From NCBI RefSeq assembly GCF_019263585.2, contig NZ_JADQDF010000003.1:1-61150 (forward strand): DNA of 61,150 nt. Reading direction: 5' to 3'. A model generated the notes under the pieces. The model made no database searches. It saw only the letters and a list, made by a program, of their open reading frames with translations, and was not told the origin of the DNA. Below are positions 9,101-17,429 of the stretch, piece by piece; positions within the stretch are counted from its first letter, which is position 1; the number at the start of each line of letters is the position of its first letter. Source of the stretch: Pseudonocardia oceani. GTDB lineage: Bacteria > Actinomycetota > Actinomycetes > Mycobacteriales > Pseudonocardiaceae. A program made the position numbers and the translations under genes.

Positions 9101-11061
9101 GCGCGCAGATCCGGGCCGCGGAGGCGACCCGGGACCACGGCGCCGGCAGCCTGGAGGCGCGGGAAGCGAACTTCGCGCTCGAGGGTCAGCTGCTCGCCAC
9201 GGCTACGGCCGCCGGTGAGAAGGCCCGCGCCGACGGGATCGCGTCGGAGGCGGCGAACGTCGACGAGCTCGCAGCGCGCGCGCAGAAGGAGGAGCTGCTC
9301 CGCCTGGCCGACGCCAACACCGGACCGGTGCGGGACTCGCTGCTCGCCGCGGCCGCTGCGATCGACATCTCCGCGGGTGCGTCCTCGCGCGCGGAAATCC
9401 TGGCCCGGCAGCAGAAGGACGAGCTGGGCCGGCTCGCCGACACCGCCACCGGGCGGACCGCCGACGCGATGCGGACCCTGGCCGGGAACTTCGACACCCT
9501 CGGTGGTGCGTCGGCGTCGGCCGAGGAGAAGGCCCGCCTGCAGGAGAAGGCGCTGCGGGACATGGCCGCGACCGCATCGGGCACCCTCCGCACCGAGCTC
9601 AACCGGATGGCCGACCAGATCCGGAACCTTCCGTCCGGGTCGTTCAACGTCACCGCGAACGGCCAGCTCGGGCCCATGTTCAACCCGGACGGGTCATTCA
9701 AGGGCTCCGCAGGCCGCATGGCGACCGGCGGCGTGTGGGCCGGCCCCGGGAAGGTGATCCGCGCCGCGACCGGCGCGGTGCTCCCCGGCTACACCCCAGG
9801 CCGGGACGTCCACTCGTTCGCCTCCCCCACCGGTGGCCGGCTCGAACTGTCCGGCGGCGAGGCCGTCATGCGCCCCGAGTGGACCCGCGCTGTCGGCCCG
9901 GCCTATGTCGCGCAGGCGAACAGGGCAGCCCGAGAGGGCGGGACCGCAGGGGTGCGTCGATTCGTCACCTCGCGCACCGATCCGGCGGCGCTCGCCGCCG
10001 GGGAAGGCATCCCTGACCCGGCCTATCGGTTCGCGTCCGGCGGCATCATCCCGACCCGCTACACGGGCCCGGTGCAGCGTTTCGCGTTCGGCGGGATCGT
10101 CCGCCCGCCGCCCCCGTACAGCACCAGGGTGTCGCAGGACCATCGCGGCACCGCCGAGGAAGCGGCCCGCCGTATGGCGCCCGTGGTCGCGGCCGCGATC
10201 AAGCGGTACGAGGAAGCGGCGGCAGCAGCGGCGGCGGGTCCCGCCTTGACGCCGGGTGGGTCCAACTTCGGCGGCGTGAAGCCGCACGTCGCGGCAGCCG
10301 GGCATGAAATCCTCCGGCTGTTCGGCCCGATGCCCGGCGGCATCGGCGGTGTGGGTGCGCGTGCGAACGCGTCGGATCACCCGGTGGGACTCGCGCTCGA
10401 CTTCATGACGATGTCCAACGTCGGGCTCGGCAACCGGGTCAGCGATCACTTCCTGAGCAACTTCGGGCGTCTCGCAACCAAGTACGTCATCTGGCGTCAG
10501 AGGATCAACTCTGGTGGCGGCTGGCGAGGCATGGAAGACCGCGGATCGCCGACCGCAAACCACATGGACCATCCGCACGTCTCGTTCGTCGCTCGGGCCC
10601 GCGGCGGAGTTCTGCCGTCGGATCTGTCGCGCCCCCCGCGCACCTCGCTCGCCGACCGCGGTGGGATGATCCCGTCCGGCACCGCCGCGCTGAACCTGTC
10701 CGGCCGCGCGGAGCGGATGCTGTCGCCCCGCCAGACCGAGGTGTTCGAGCGGCTCGTCGCGGCGATCAGCAGTCGCCGCGGGAACTTCGAGGCGCGTCTC
10801 GGGCCGCTGCCGGTCGCGACACCGATCGGCAGCAACCCGATGGCGACGCAGCTGCAGGCCGCGATGCTGGCGCCCCGCCCGGTGATGACCGGCGGCGGCC
10901 CGCGGATCGACCTCGGTGTGGTGGTGCGGGAGCTGGCGCAGATGCGCGCGGAATCTCGCGGTCGCCCGCCGGTCGTGGTGAACCAGACGTTCCCCGGCGG
11001 CCAGGGCACGACGAGCGGGAGCCGCGACGCGGCGCTCGGGATCAAGCTCGCGCTCGGGTGA
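6187..11061 (+). CDS. Tape measure protein with C-terminal M15-like peptidase domain
   Basis: This 1624-residue protein (GTG start) sets tail length. Residues 1-320 are a charged heptad-like repeat region. Hydrophobic stretches lie at about 340-395, 679-741 and 769-812, and helical 'Arg/Glu/Ala' repeats at about 860-1160. Residues ~1362-1470 form a separate domain: 'HVAAAGHEILRLFG', 'ASDHPVGLALDFM' around 1397, 'KYVIWRQRI', 'MEDRGSPTANHMDHPHVSF'. The His, Asp and HxxH-type residues match the zinc peptidase-like C-terminal domain (ARB_07466/M15-like) seen in actinobacterial lytic proteins. It probably clears peptidoglycan during DNA injection (inferred). Confidence 0.92.
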   Translation: MSRSMNFDVTANATAEQEFRAIAAAAERLETKLKDLDRLKVEPKVDLNITPATLKANQLKTRLDALRNVRATVEVVGAAEARGEVTALVVEMRKVRDTRAKLDIQTGTAKADLTTIAAKFATLGDKNVTLNVTTGQAETRVESIDTRLMALKMMSPVKIEVRVDHDDVALNRIRALVVAARGLATERPNVRVTADTAGALAQMTALLASVRRLSEPEHQIRIRLEETSVLSQLSRIQTELSTLSGGKFEVSADTRQAMMELAALRVQLAELQASEQTVEVRAETETARRQIRDLENHLAQVAGRQHIANLHVETSVAASALEGLTDAIEGTWDALETLGKIAAVPLAIPGAFAAAGQIAAVGSAVLDLTGVLGLVPAAGAAGGAAMATFALGLSHVADALGPTGTAAQVKKVNEAVAALSPNAREAVATIRGLGPAFSDMRLEVQQQLFRGVGEEIKTVAGTYLPVMKTGLSGIAEELNLGAKGFVDWIQQGRTITDVNTILGLTRTTMRELAPAGTNVAAALTDIAVVGAAVMPELATGATRATEQFREFIAEARKSGELAEWIRGGIDAVESLGRIAINTGSALGSLFSAADEAGFSFLGTVERLTAEIDILMSSQSGRRALVDTFAESRDAINTLLPGVKELAGATLETTGAFARTDGLERFASLVSQTASAVSPLISELGELAGGTLGALAGGAELAVTALTPVISLTGGLIDVLGPVAPAVLAAVIAFKGLGLVAPSVAALGVSTQVAAASAAAFAGRMTGLAPVALAAGTSTLALGTAVAAVGRALPIVGVAAVGLGLALSSMSTSTDSAVTAMAAGGVAADNMRAALLEQQGASQAGRSGFDDWATSINGWVNSNVFGMASVESTTEAMSRQRSEMTALQRAQQDVTIAQGEYQAALDRFPASSPRVQAAASALADATRRVQIEQIAARNATDLHTAAMIQQSDQAMAATNAGRGYEGALLNLERAQIRAAEATRDHGAGSLEAREANFALEGQLLATATAAGEKARADGIASEAANVDELAARAQKEELLRLADANTGPVRDSLLAAAAAIDISAGASSRAEILARQQKDELGRLADTATGRTADAMRTLAGNFDTLGGASASAEEKARLQEKALRDMAATASGTLRTELNRMADQIRNLPSGSFNVTANGQLGPMFNPDGSFKGSAGRMATGGVWAGPGKVIRAATGAVLPGYTPGRDVHSFASPTGGRLELSGGEAVMRPEWTRAVGPAYVAQANRAAREGGTAGVRRFVTSRTDPAALAAGEGIPDPAYRFASGGIIPTRYTGPVQRFAFGGIVRPPPPYSTRVSQDHRGTAEEAARRMAPVVAAAIKRYEEAAAAAAAGPALTPGGSNFGGVKPHVAAAGHEILRLFGPMPGGIGGVGARANASDHPVGLALDFMTMSNVGLGNRVSDHFLSNFGRLATKYVIWRQRINSGGGWRGMEDRGSPTANHMDHPHVSFVARARGGVLPSDLSRPPRTSLADRGGMIPSGTAALNLSGRAERMLSPRQTEVFERLVAAISSRRGNFEARLGPLPVATPIGSNPMATQLQAAMLAPRPVMTGGGPRIDLGVVVRELAQMRAESRGRPPVVVNQTFPGGQGTTSGSRDAALGIKLALG

Positions 11062-11083
11062 GCGCTCAGAAGGAGGAGCCACG

Positions 11084-11491
11084 ATGGGGCTGAGCGATGC
11101 TCGGAAGCGAACCAAGCTCGACCAGGACTTCGGGTCCGGCACGCCCACGAACTGGTACTGGGGGCTGTCCCGGACCGAGCCGAACGAGGACGGGTCCGGG
11201 GTGAGCGAGCCCGTCGGCGCCGGGTACGCCCGGGTGCTGAAGACGAACAACGCCACGAACTTCCCGGCGGCGGTCACGGCGGGCGGGCGGACCGTGAAGC
11301 GCAACGGCACCGACGTGACCTGGCCCAACCCGACCGGGGACTGGGGCGCGTGCGGCTGGTACGTGCTGTTCCAGGCCTCCACCGGTGGCGTACCGGACTA
11401 CTGGAACAAGCTCGACGACACGTTCAACCCGAAGGCCGGGCTGTCCCCGGTGCAGATCGACGCGAACACCGCTGAGCTGCAGGTGGCCTGA
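11084..11491 (+). CDS. Small tail protein of the 'PTxYYxGLS' phage tail family
   Basis: This 135-residue protein follows a strong AGGAGGAG site at 11071-11078. It contains 'PTNWYWGLSRTEPNEDGSG', 'EPVGAGYARV', and 'DVTWPNPTGDWGACGWYVLF'. Together these are the signature of a small phage tail-fibre-associated family found next to baseplate genes. It lies between the tape measure and the distal tail protein and overlaps the latter by one base. Its exact position in the virion is unknown. Confidence 0.6.
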   Translation: MGLSDARKRTKLDQDFGSGTPTNWYWGLSRTEPNEDGSGVSEPVGAGYARVLKTNNATNFPAAVTAGGRTVKRNGTDVTWPNPTGDWGACGWYVLFQASTGGVPDYWNKLDDTFNPKAGLSPVQIDANTAELQVA

Positions 11492-13143
11492 TGCCCCCGG
11501 TGATCGCCCAGCACGCGGGCAACACCACCGCATCGGACTCGTCGTCCTGCCGGGTCACCCTGGACCGGGCGACGCAGCAGGGCAGCCACCTCACCGTCAT
11601 CGCCACCGCCCGTATCCCCCGCGGGCACAAGAACCCGTTCCCGTCGGACCCGGCAGGGTTCTCCGGGTTCCGGGTCGCGCTCGGCTCGCAGAGCCTGCGC
11701 GACGACATCGCGATCGCGGTGTGGGAGAAGCCCAACGCCACACCGATCTCGTCGGTGACCGTGCAGGCGGTACACGAGTCGCTGCAGGTGCGGGTACTGG
11801 AGACCCGCGGTCTAGCGCAGGCGGCGGCGCTGGACCGGGTCGCGATCCTCGGTGGGGAGCCCAGCACCGTGTCCACCGGTGCGACCGGGACGATCGCGCA
11901 GGCCGACGAGCTGCTGATCGGCGCGATCGTCAACCAGAACGCGTCGACCACGCAGGGCAGCTTCACCGGCGGCCTGGCGAAGCTGAGCGACACGACCAGT
12001 CCGAGCAGCGACCTCGACGGGGAACGGCACCGCCTCACGGTGCACGCCGCCATCACGAACACCGTCGGGTCCTACCAGCTCGGCGGCCGGCTCTCCACCC
12101 CGCGCGACTGGATCGGGGTGCTGCTGTCGTTCCGGGGCGGCACCCTCGGGCCGCTGAAGATGACGTCGCTGTCCGCGCCGCCGCTGATGACCTTCGGCGG
12201 GCGCGGGGCGCTGACGGTGTTCGGCCGGTTCTCCAGTCTCAACGCCTCGCCGGTGATGACGTTCAGCGGCAGCGGATGGATCGGGCCGGCGAACCACCAG
12301 CTGCTCCTCGGCGGCCGCGGCGCGAACGGTCTGATGATCGGCGCCGGAACCGACTACCGCATCGAGTCGCTCGAGGGGCTCGGCGGGTGGGACGTCGAGT
12401 CGTCCGACACGCCGTTCCCGCGGTTCGACGGCGACCAGCGCGGGGTGGACCGGCAGAACGCCCGCACGATCCTGGGGCGGGTCAACTGGGACGGCCCGCC
12501 GGTGGAGTTGGAGCAGGCGGCGCAGCGGCTGCTGATGGCGTTGCGGCCGCGCCGCTCGGAGGACTTCGACCTGTACTTCCGGCTGCCGGGGATGCCGCTA
12601 CGGACCATCCGGTGCCGCCCGGGGTCCCTGATCCGGGAGATGACCGCCGAGCAGATGATCCTCACGAAGCAGGCGTTCCTGTTGCGCGCGGCGGACCCGC
12701 GGATCTACTCGGCCCGCGCCCGGGAGGTTCTGGTACCGGCGTCGCCGAGCACGGGCACGGTCGTCACGGCCGTGTCGGCGATCAACGCGGGGAACGCGCA
12801 GGCCTTCCCGGTGATCCGGGTGACGGGCGCACCGGACGTCGACGTGACCGGCCTGGAGCTGGTCAACATCACCGGCAACTGCTCCTTCGAGATGGCCGGT
12901 GTCCTCCCCGCTGGTGCGCAGCTGGTCGCGGACATGCCGGCCGAGGTGACCGCGCAGCCGCGTTCCACGATCACGATCGGCGGCCAGTCGAAGCTAGGGG
13001 CGTGGGTTCCGCCCCGCGAGCCGTTCTTCCTCTCCCCGGCCCCCGACGCCGTGGGCGGTGTGAACGCGCTGTACCTGCGGACCACACCTGCCGGGGCCGC
13101 GGTGACGTGTGCCCTGGAGTACCGCGATACGTGGGCCGGATAG
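11491..13143 (+). CDS. Distal-tail (Dit-like) minor tail protein
   Basis: This 550-residue protein has an ATG sharing one base with the previous stop. The N-terminal ~210 residues look like a beta-sandwich ('TASDSSSCRVTLDRATQQGSHL' type, 'DWIGVLLSFRGG'). From about residue 289 the sequence has Dit features: 'DYRIESLEGLGGWDV', 'RTILGRVNWDGPPVE', 'EDFDLYFRLPG', 'LIREMTAEQMILTKQAFLLRAADPRIYS', ending 'TPAGAAVTCALEYRDTW'. Its place directly after the tape measure region and before the hub gene supports a baseplate role. The N-terminal domain may bind carbohydrate; this is a guess. Confidence 0.7.
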   Translation: MPPVIAQHAGNTTASDSSSCRVTLDRATQQGSHLTVIATARIPRGHKNPFPSDPAGFSGFRVALGSQSLRDDIAIAVWEKPNATPISSVTVQAVHESLQVRVLETRGLAQAAALDRVAILGGEPSTVSTGATGTIAQADELLIGAIVNQNASTTQGSFTGGLAKLSDTTSPSSDLDGERHRLTVHAAITNTVGSYQLGGRLSTPRDWIGVLLSFRGGTLGPLKMTSLSAPPLMTFGGRGALTVFGRFSSLNASPVMTFSGSGWIGPANHQLLLGGRGANGLMIGAGTDYRIESLEGLGGWDVESSDTPFPRFDGDQRGVDRQNARTILGRVNWDGPPVELEQAAQRLLMALRPRRSEDFDLYFRLPGMPLRTIRCRPGSLIREMTAEQMILTKQAFLLRAADPRIYSARAREVLVPASPSTGTVVTAVSAINAGNAQAFPVIRVTGAPDVDVTGLELVNITGNCSFEMAGVLPAGAQLVADMPAEVTAQPRSTITIGGQSKLGAWVPPREPFFLSPAPDAVGGVNALYLRTTPAGAAVTCALEYRDTWAG

Positions 13144-13186
13144 GCCCCCCTGCGCCGGAGCACCATCCCAACAGAGAGAGGTCGCC

Positions 13187-13513
13187 GTGAGCGATGCCCT
13201 GCCCCCGCCGTATGACCCGGCGGTCCACACACCCGACGACAACCCGACCGTGCTCCTGGAGATGTACTGCGAGTGCGGCGACGTGCGCAGGTTCGTCGAC
13301 CCCGTGTCGCACGTGCTGCCGCAGCTGGCCGGTTTCCAGGCCCAGCACGCCGGTGACGGCCACGGCCCGACGACGGCGAAGAAGTCGTTGGCCGAGCGGG
13401 AGGCCCGGCGCAAGGCCGGGTTCCGGATGGCCGGTCGGCAGGCGGAGTACCAGCCCAAGGAGCACGAGGGCGAGGGTGCCGGGTTCGACTGGTCTCCGCC
13501 CCCTACGTCCTGA
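13187..13513 (+). CDS. Hypothetical protein in the tail operon
   Basis: This 108-residue protein starts at GTG 13187 behind AGAGAGAGG. It has one short Cys pair in 'MYCECGDVRRFVDPV', then a basic helix ('KKSLAEREARRKAGFRMAGRQ') and a Gly/Pro tail. The last 11 bases overlap the 3' end of a minus-strand HNH gene, so the two messages converge. I do not recognise the family. Confidence 0.55.
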   Translation: MSDALPPPYDPAVHTPDDNPTVLLEMYCECGDVRRFVDPVSHVLPQLAGFQAQHAGDGHGPTTAKKSLAEREARRKAGFRMAGRQAEYQPKEHEGEGAGFDWSPPPTS

Positions 13514-14084
13514 CGGGGTGCTTCCGACGAGCGCAGGAGCGGGAGCAGAACCGGCCCCCGTTCAGTCGCTTGTCGGCAGCCAGCGCGAGGAACTCCTTGC
13601 CGCACGGACAGACCCGCTGCACGGCCCGGTGGCGCCCTCGGCTCCCCGTCATCAGAACGTATGGCTCGTCATCGCCGACGAGGTCCTTCCGTCCACGAGC
13701 CGCGTTGCACCGGTGGCAGGACGGCAGCAGGTTCGTGGGCTGGTTGTTCCGGCCGTCCCCATCGAGGTGGTCGACCACCAACGCTCCAGGTGCGGTGCGC
13801 CTGCCGGGCGCCCAGTCCACGGGAATCGAACACCAGTGGCAACGGTGAGGGCCGGGGCCGATCCGGCCGTACAGCGCAAGGCGGTGCTCCAGCGCCGTGC
13901 CGTTGGCGTTGGCCAGCGGATGACCGACTGCCCGGATGTACCGGTACCGCGGTGTTGTGCGGGGCGTGGCTGCCCACTGAGCGGTCTTCGCGCAGGACTG
14001 CGAGCAGAAACGGCCGCGGCCCGCCGCGAGCCGCTTCGCTGTCGTGATCAGTAGCTTCCCGCACCGCTCGCATGGTTTCTCCAC
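13503..14084 (-). CDS. HNH homing-type endonuclease, antisense insertion in the tail operon
   Basis: This 193-residue protein starts at GTG 14084. Zinc-binding ends flank the nuclease: N-terminal 'CERCGKLL...FCSQSCAKT' and C-terminal 'VCPCGKEF...FCSRSCAR'. The core reads CHWCS, 'ALVVDHLDGDGRNNQPTNL' and 'CHRCNAARG', a full HNH/N motif. It lies against the direction of all surrounding tail genes and overlaps the 3' end of 13187-13513, as expected for a recent mobile insertion. It does not interrupt a recognisable gene. Confidence 0.85.
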   Translation of the reverse strand: MEKPCERCGKLLITTAKRLAAGRGRFCSQSCAKTAQWAATPRTTPRYRYIRAVGHPLANANGTALEHRLALYGRIGPGPHRCHWCSIPVDWAPGRRTAPGALVVDHLDGDGRNNQPTNLLPSCHRCNAARGRKDLVGDDEPYVLMTGSRGRHRAVQRVCPCGKEFLALAADKRLNGGRFCSRSCARRKHPVRT

Positions 14085-14117
14085 CTCGCCATCCTATAGT
14101 AAAGAGGAGCGTTAGTT

Positions 14118-14525
14118 ATGGTGAATAGCCTGTTCGATTCCGGCAGGAACGCGCACCTGCGCGGCGAGATCGCGTGGCAGACCGACGCCATCAGGGCGGT
14201 GCTGGTCGACCTCGCCGACTACACGCCGTCGCTGTCGACGCACGCGTTCCTGTCCGACATCCCGGTCGCCGCGCGGGTTGCGACCACGGCGGCGTTCACC
14301 GGGAAGACCACGGTCGCGGGCGTCGCCGACGCCGCGGACCCGACGTTCGTCGGCGCGACGGGTGATCAGGCCGAAGCGATCGTGATCTACAAGGACACGG
14401 GTTCGGCGGCCACATCGCAGCTCATCGTCTACATCGACACGGCGACCGGGCTGCCAGTCACTCCGAACACAGGCGACGTGAATCTGATCTTCGACAACGG
14501 CAGTAACAAGATCTACCGCTTGTGA
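14118..14525 (+). CDS. Conserved phage hypothetical protein, tail region
   Basis: This 135-residue protein starts at ATG 14118, behind GAGGAG. It starts 'FDSGRNAHLRGEIAWQTDAI' and has 'VLVDLADYTPSLSTHAFL' and 'AEAIVIYKDTGSAATSQLIVYIDTATGLPV', ending 'GDVNLIFDNGSNKIYRL'. This beta-rich type occurs in tail operons of many bacteriophages without an assigned function. A virion surface or fibre accessory role is plausible. It overlaps the next small gene by one base. Confidence 0.6.
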   Translation: MVNSLFDSGRNAHLRGEIAWQTDAIRAVLVDLADYTPSLSTHAFLSDIPVAARVATTAAFTGKTTVAGVADAADPTFVGATGDQAEAIVIYKDTGSAATSQLIVYIDTATGLPVTPNTGDVNLIFDNGSNKIYRL

Positions 14526-14680
14526 TGCGCGCCCTGCTCGACTTCCTCGCCTTGTTCATCCCGTGGCGCTGCCGCACCTGCTTCTCGGTGTTCGTGCCCA
14601 TCACCGCCGGCAACATCCACCGCACCGCGTCGGGAGACTGCTGCGTGTGCGCCAACCTCGGAGGGATCCGCAGCCGATGA
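14525..14680 (+). CDS. Small double-CxxC protein (51 aa)
   Basis: This small gene starts at ATG 14525 inside the preceding stop and ends TGA 14678-14680, overlapping the next ATG. The protein has a hydrophobic N-terminus 'LLDFLALFIPWRC', then CRTC and CVCAN, forming a likely zinc ribbon (C-x2-C ... C-x-C). The tight overlaps on both sides support it as a true gene of the operon. Function unknown. Confidence 0.5.
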   Translation: MRALLDFLALFIPWRCRTCFSVFVPITAGNIHRTASGDCCVCANLGGIRSR

Positions 14681-15003
14681 CCACACCTGAGATCGAGGAG
14701 CCCTACGTTCCGCCGAACCCGTTCGTCGTGGAGTTCCGCGACTACGTGGGCAAGGTCATCCGGCTCACGGTGAACTTCAACGAGGCGACCCGCGCCCTCA
14801 CCGGCGCGGTCGCGTTCCGGGACGCGGACTGCCAGTACCGGCGCGTGTACATCGGGCTCGGCCCCGACGGCGCACCCGACTCGACACCCGACGTGGTCCC
14901 GGTCCCGGCCGGGACGACGAGCGTCAGCGCCAACCAGCTGCGCCGCAACGGGCTGCGCACCATCGAGGTCGTCACCGCTCTGCAGATCACCGCTGGCCCG
15001 TAG
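14677..15003 (+). CDS. Hypothetical tail-operon protein
   Basis: This 108-residue protein (ATGA overlap with the gene before) is beta-rich: 'FVVEFRDYVGKVIRLTVNFN', 'ALTGAVAFRDADCQYRRVYIG', 'TVEVVTAL' type strands. It stops three bases before the large minor tail gene. It is probably a small virion or assembly protein; I do not recognise the family. Confidence 0.5.
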   Translation: MTTPEIEEPYVPPNPFVVEFRDYVGKVIRLTVNFNEATRALTGAVAFRDADCQYRRVYIGLGPDGAPDSTPDVVPVPAGTTSVSANQLRRNGLRTIEVVTALQITAGP

Positions 15004-15006
15004 CCG

Positions 15007-17421
15007 ATGCCCACCGTCCACTCCAGTAGCCCGGCCCGGGTCGAGGCGGCTTCGGCGGCGGCGTCTGTCACGACGGCGTCGTTCACCGCCCCGGCCGGGT
15101 CGGTGCTGGTCGCGGCGGTGGTCATCGACGCCGGCCCGGCCCCGGCGCCGACGCTGACGGTGAGCAACAGCGGGACCGCGCTGACGTGGACGAAGGTCGC
15201 CGAGCGCGTCACCGGCGGCGCGGTCGGGTCCGCGCTGTTCGTGGCGGCGGCCCCGACGTCGGCGGCCCGGACGGTCACGTTCACGACGTCGAACAGCGAC
15301 AACAAGTCGCTGAAGGTCTACGTGGTGCAGGGCGCCGACCCGGCCGGCCCGGTCGGTGATGTGACGTCCGGGAACGTCAGCACGAACACGGTCGCAGTTC
15401 CCGGGCTTGTTGCTACTCGCGCGGCCTCGCTCGGGTTCTACGCCGCAGCGCAGGACGAGTCTTCGTCGGCCACCCCGACCAGCGGCGAGTCCGCGTTCGA
15501 CCCGGTGTTCATCTCCGCGCAGGTCGCGGGCGGTTCGGGTCACAAACCGATGGGCGCGGTCGCCGCCGAGACGACGTACACGATCGACGCCGCCGGCACG
15601 ACCGTGTGCGACTGGCACTACGTCGGTGTGGAGATCGTCGCCGAGCTGGCCCTGACGGTCACCCCGCCCGGTGTCGCGTCGGCCGAGGCCGTCGGCACGC
15701 CCACCCTGACCGCGGGCGCTGTCGCCGCGGCTCCTGCCGGGGTCGCGTCGACCGAGGCCGTCGGCACACCGCAGGTCACCGCGTCCGTGGGTGTCACAGC
15801 CACCGGTGTCGCCTCCGGTGAGGCGGTCGGCGCGCCCACGATCACCATCGGCGGCGTCGTCGTGGCCGCCGCCGTGCCGACCGCGGAAGCGGTAGGCACC
15901 CCCACGGTGGCACCCGGGCCGGCGTCGGTCACCGCCACCGGTGTCGCCTCCGGTGAGGCAGTCGGCGCGCCGACGCTGTCGCTGACGGTCGCCCCGGCAG
16001 GGGTGCCCACCGCGGAAACCGTCGGCACGCCCACCCTGACGTTGGGTGCGGCGGCGGTGTCGACTGCCGGTGTTGTGTCGGGGGAGGTCGTCCCGGCCCC
16101 CGCGGTCACCGCCGGGCCGGTCGGGTTGTCCACGGTGGGTGTCCCGTCGGCGGAGGCGGTCGGTGTTCCGCGGGTGTCGATGAGCCTGTTCGCCGTCGGT
16201 GTCGCCTCCGGTGAGGCGGTCGGGGCGCCGATGCTCACGGTGGGCGCCGTCGCGATCTTCCTGACCGGTGTTCCGTCCGGTGAGGCGGTCGGCACGCCCG
16301 CGCTCACGACCACGCTGGACTCCGCGGTCCGGACGTTGCGCCCGATCGTGCGGCTCGTCCCGCTCTACGAGGTCCTCGCCGTCCGCCGGGTGCCGCAACC
16401 GGCCGGGCCGCCGTCGTTCTTCATCGCCGACCGCATCCCGTGGTCGCGGGTCCGGTGGGGAACGGTGCTGTCGAAGGGGCAGTCGTCCAGCGTCACGTGC
16501 AGCATCGCGTCGCTGACCGAGCCGGTGAAGCAGCTGCTGCGCGCACCGGACCGCAACCCCGCCGAGCTGCACGTGCTGCGCAACGGGAAGACGGTGTGCG
16601 CTGGGCCGCTGCTGGGCGGGGCGAAGCGCGGCGGGGAACTCACCGTCGAAGCGGGCGGGCTCATGGCCTATCTGCGGTGGATGATCGTGCTGGCCGACAA
16701 GCGGTTCGACCAGGTCGACCAGTTCACGATCGCGGCGTGGCTGATCGACCAGTGGCAGGCCAGCAACTTCGGCCACTTCGGCATCGACACCACCGCGGTC
16801 GGGGTGTCGGGGCGGCTGCGGGATCAGACCTACGAGCGAAACGAGATCCATCAGGTGTCGCGGCGCCTGGAGGAACTCGGGGCGCGCCGCGACGGGTTCG
16901 ACGCCGAGATCGACCCGGTCACCCGGCGGCTGCAGCTGACGTACCCGGCGAAGGGTGTGGACCGCAGCAGCGGCGAGGACGCGGTCGTGTTCGGTGGTCG
17001 CGCCGTCGACGGCCTCGACGGGGTGTTCAGCCTGTCCCCGGACGATTTCGCCTCCGACGCGTTCGGGGTGGGGTCGGCGTCGGGTGGGCAGGCGGCGCTG
17101 TGGTCGGAGCAGCCCAACGTGGATTTGCGCGCGGTGTACGGGCGCACCGCCACCTGGGGATCGTGGTCGGACGTGTCCGAGCAGGGCACTCTCGACGATC
17201 ACGTCGCGGCGCTGCGCGATGCGAAGGACCAGCCGCTGCGCGCTCCCGGACGGAAGATCCGCGTCACCCCTGACACCGACCTGGACCGCTACGACGTCGG
17301 GGACACCGTCAGCTACGAGCTCGACACCCTGCTGGGGGTGGGCGGGCCCTACCGGTTGCGGTCCCGGTTCGTGGAGGTCGTGAAGAACGAACCGGAATCT
17401 GTTGACCTCGAGTTCGTGTAG
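15007..17421 (+). CDS. Baseplate hub / minor tail protein with central repeats
   Basis: This 804-residue protein has three parts. Residues 1-215 form a beta-sandwich-like domain ('FTAPAGSVLVAAVVIDAGPAP', 'WHYVGVEIVAEL'). Residues 222-431 contain ten copies of a 20-23-residue repeat with a 'GVxSxEAVGxP' core. From ~440 to the end is a phage hub-like region: 'WSRVRWGTVLSKGQSSSVTC', 'ELHVLRNGKTVCAGPLLGGA', 'LIDQWQASNFGHFGID', 'YDVGDTVSYELDTLLGVGGPYRL'. The C-terminal part resembles siphophage tail-associated hub proteins that sit after Dit. The repeat section probably makes an extended linker exposed to the cell surface (inferred). Confidence 0.7.
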   Translation: MPTVHSSSPARVEAASAAASVTTASFTAPAGSVLVAAVVIDAGPAPAPTLTVSNSGTALTWTKVAERVTGGAVGSALFVAAAPTSAARTVTFTTSNSDNKSLKVYVVQGADPAGPVGDVTSGNVSTNTVAVPGLVATRAASLGFYAAAQDESSSATPTSGESAFDPVFISAQVAGGSGHKPMGAVAAETTYTIDAAGTTVCDWHYVGVEIVAELALTVTPPGVASAEAVGTPTLTAGAVAAAPAGVASTEAVGTPQVTASVGVTATGVASGEAVGAPTITIGGVVVAAAVPTAEAVGTPTVAPGPASVTATGVASGEAVGAPTLSLTVAPAGVPTAETVGTPTLTLGAAAVSTAGVVSGEVVPAPAVTAGPVGLSTVGVPSAEAVGVPRVSMSLFAVGVASGEAVGAPMLTVGAVAIFLTGVPSGEAVGTPALTTTLDSAVRTLRPIVRLVPLYEVLAVRRVPQPAGPPSFFIADRIPWSRVRWGTVLSKGQSSSVTCSIASLTEPVKQLLRAPDRNPAELHVLRNGKTVCAGPLLGGAKRGGELTVEAGGLMAYLRWMIVLADKRFDQVDQFTIAAWLIDQWQASNFGHFGIDTTAVGVSGRLRDQTYERNEIHQVSRRLEELGARRDGFDAEIDPVTRRLQLTYPAKGVDRSSGEDAVVFGGRAVDGLDGVFSLSPDDFASDAFGVGSASGGQAALWSEQPNVDLRAVYGRTATWGSWSDVSEQGTLDDHVAALRDAKDQPLRAPGRKIRVTPDTDLDRYDVGDTVSYELDTLLGVGGPYRLRSRFVEVVKNEPESVDLEFV
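15670..16299 (+). repeat. Ten in-frame coding repeats 'GVxSxEAVGxP' (~66 bp each)
   Basis: Ten degenerate copies follow each other at residues 222-431 of the hub protein. Typical cores are GVASGEAVGAP (three exact copies), GVASAEAVGTP and GVPSGEAVGTP. Copy 7 (GVVSGEVVPAP) is the most divergent. At DNA level units such as 'gccaccggtgtcgcctccgg' recur almost unchanged, so copy number could vary by recombination. Confidence 0.9.
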
Positions 17422-17429
17422 GAGGCCCG

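Noticed and set aside
14458..17202. 914-codon open frame on the minus strand opposite the baseplate hub gene
   Set aside because: It reads as Arg/Gly/Asp repeats produced by the antisense of the hub repeats; no start site or domain.
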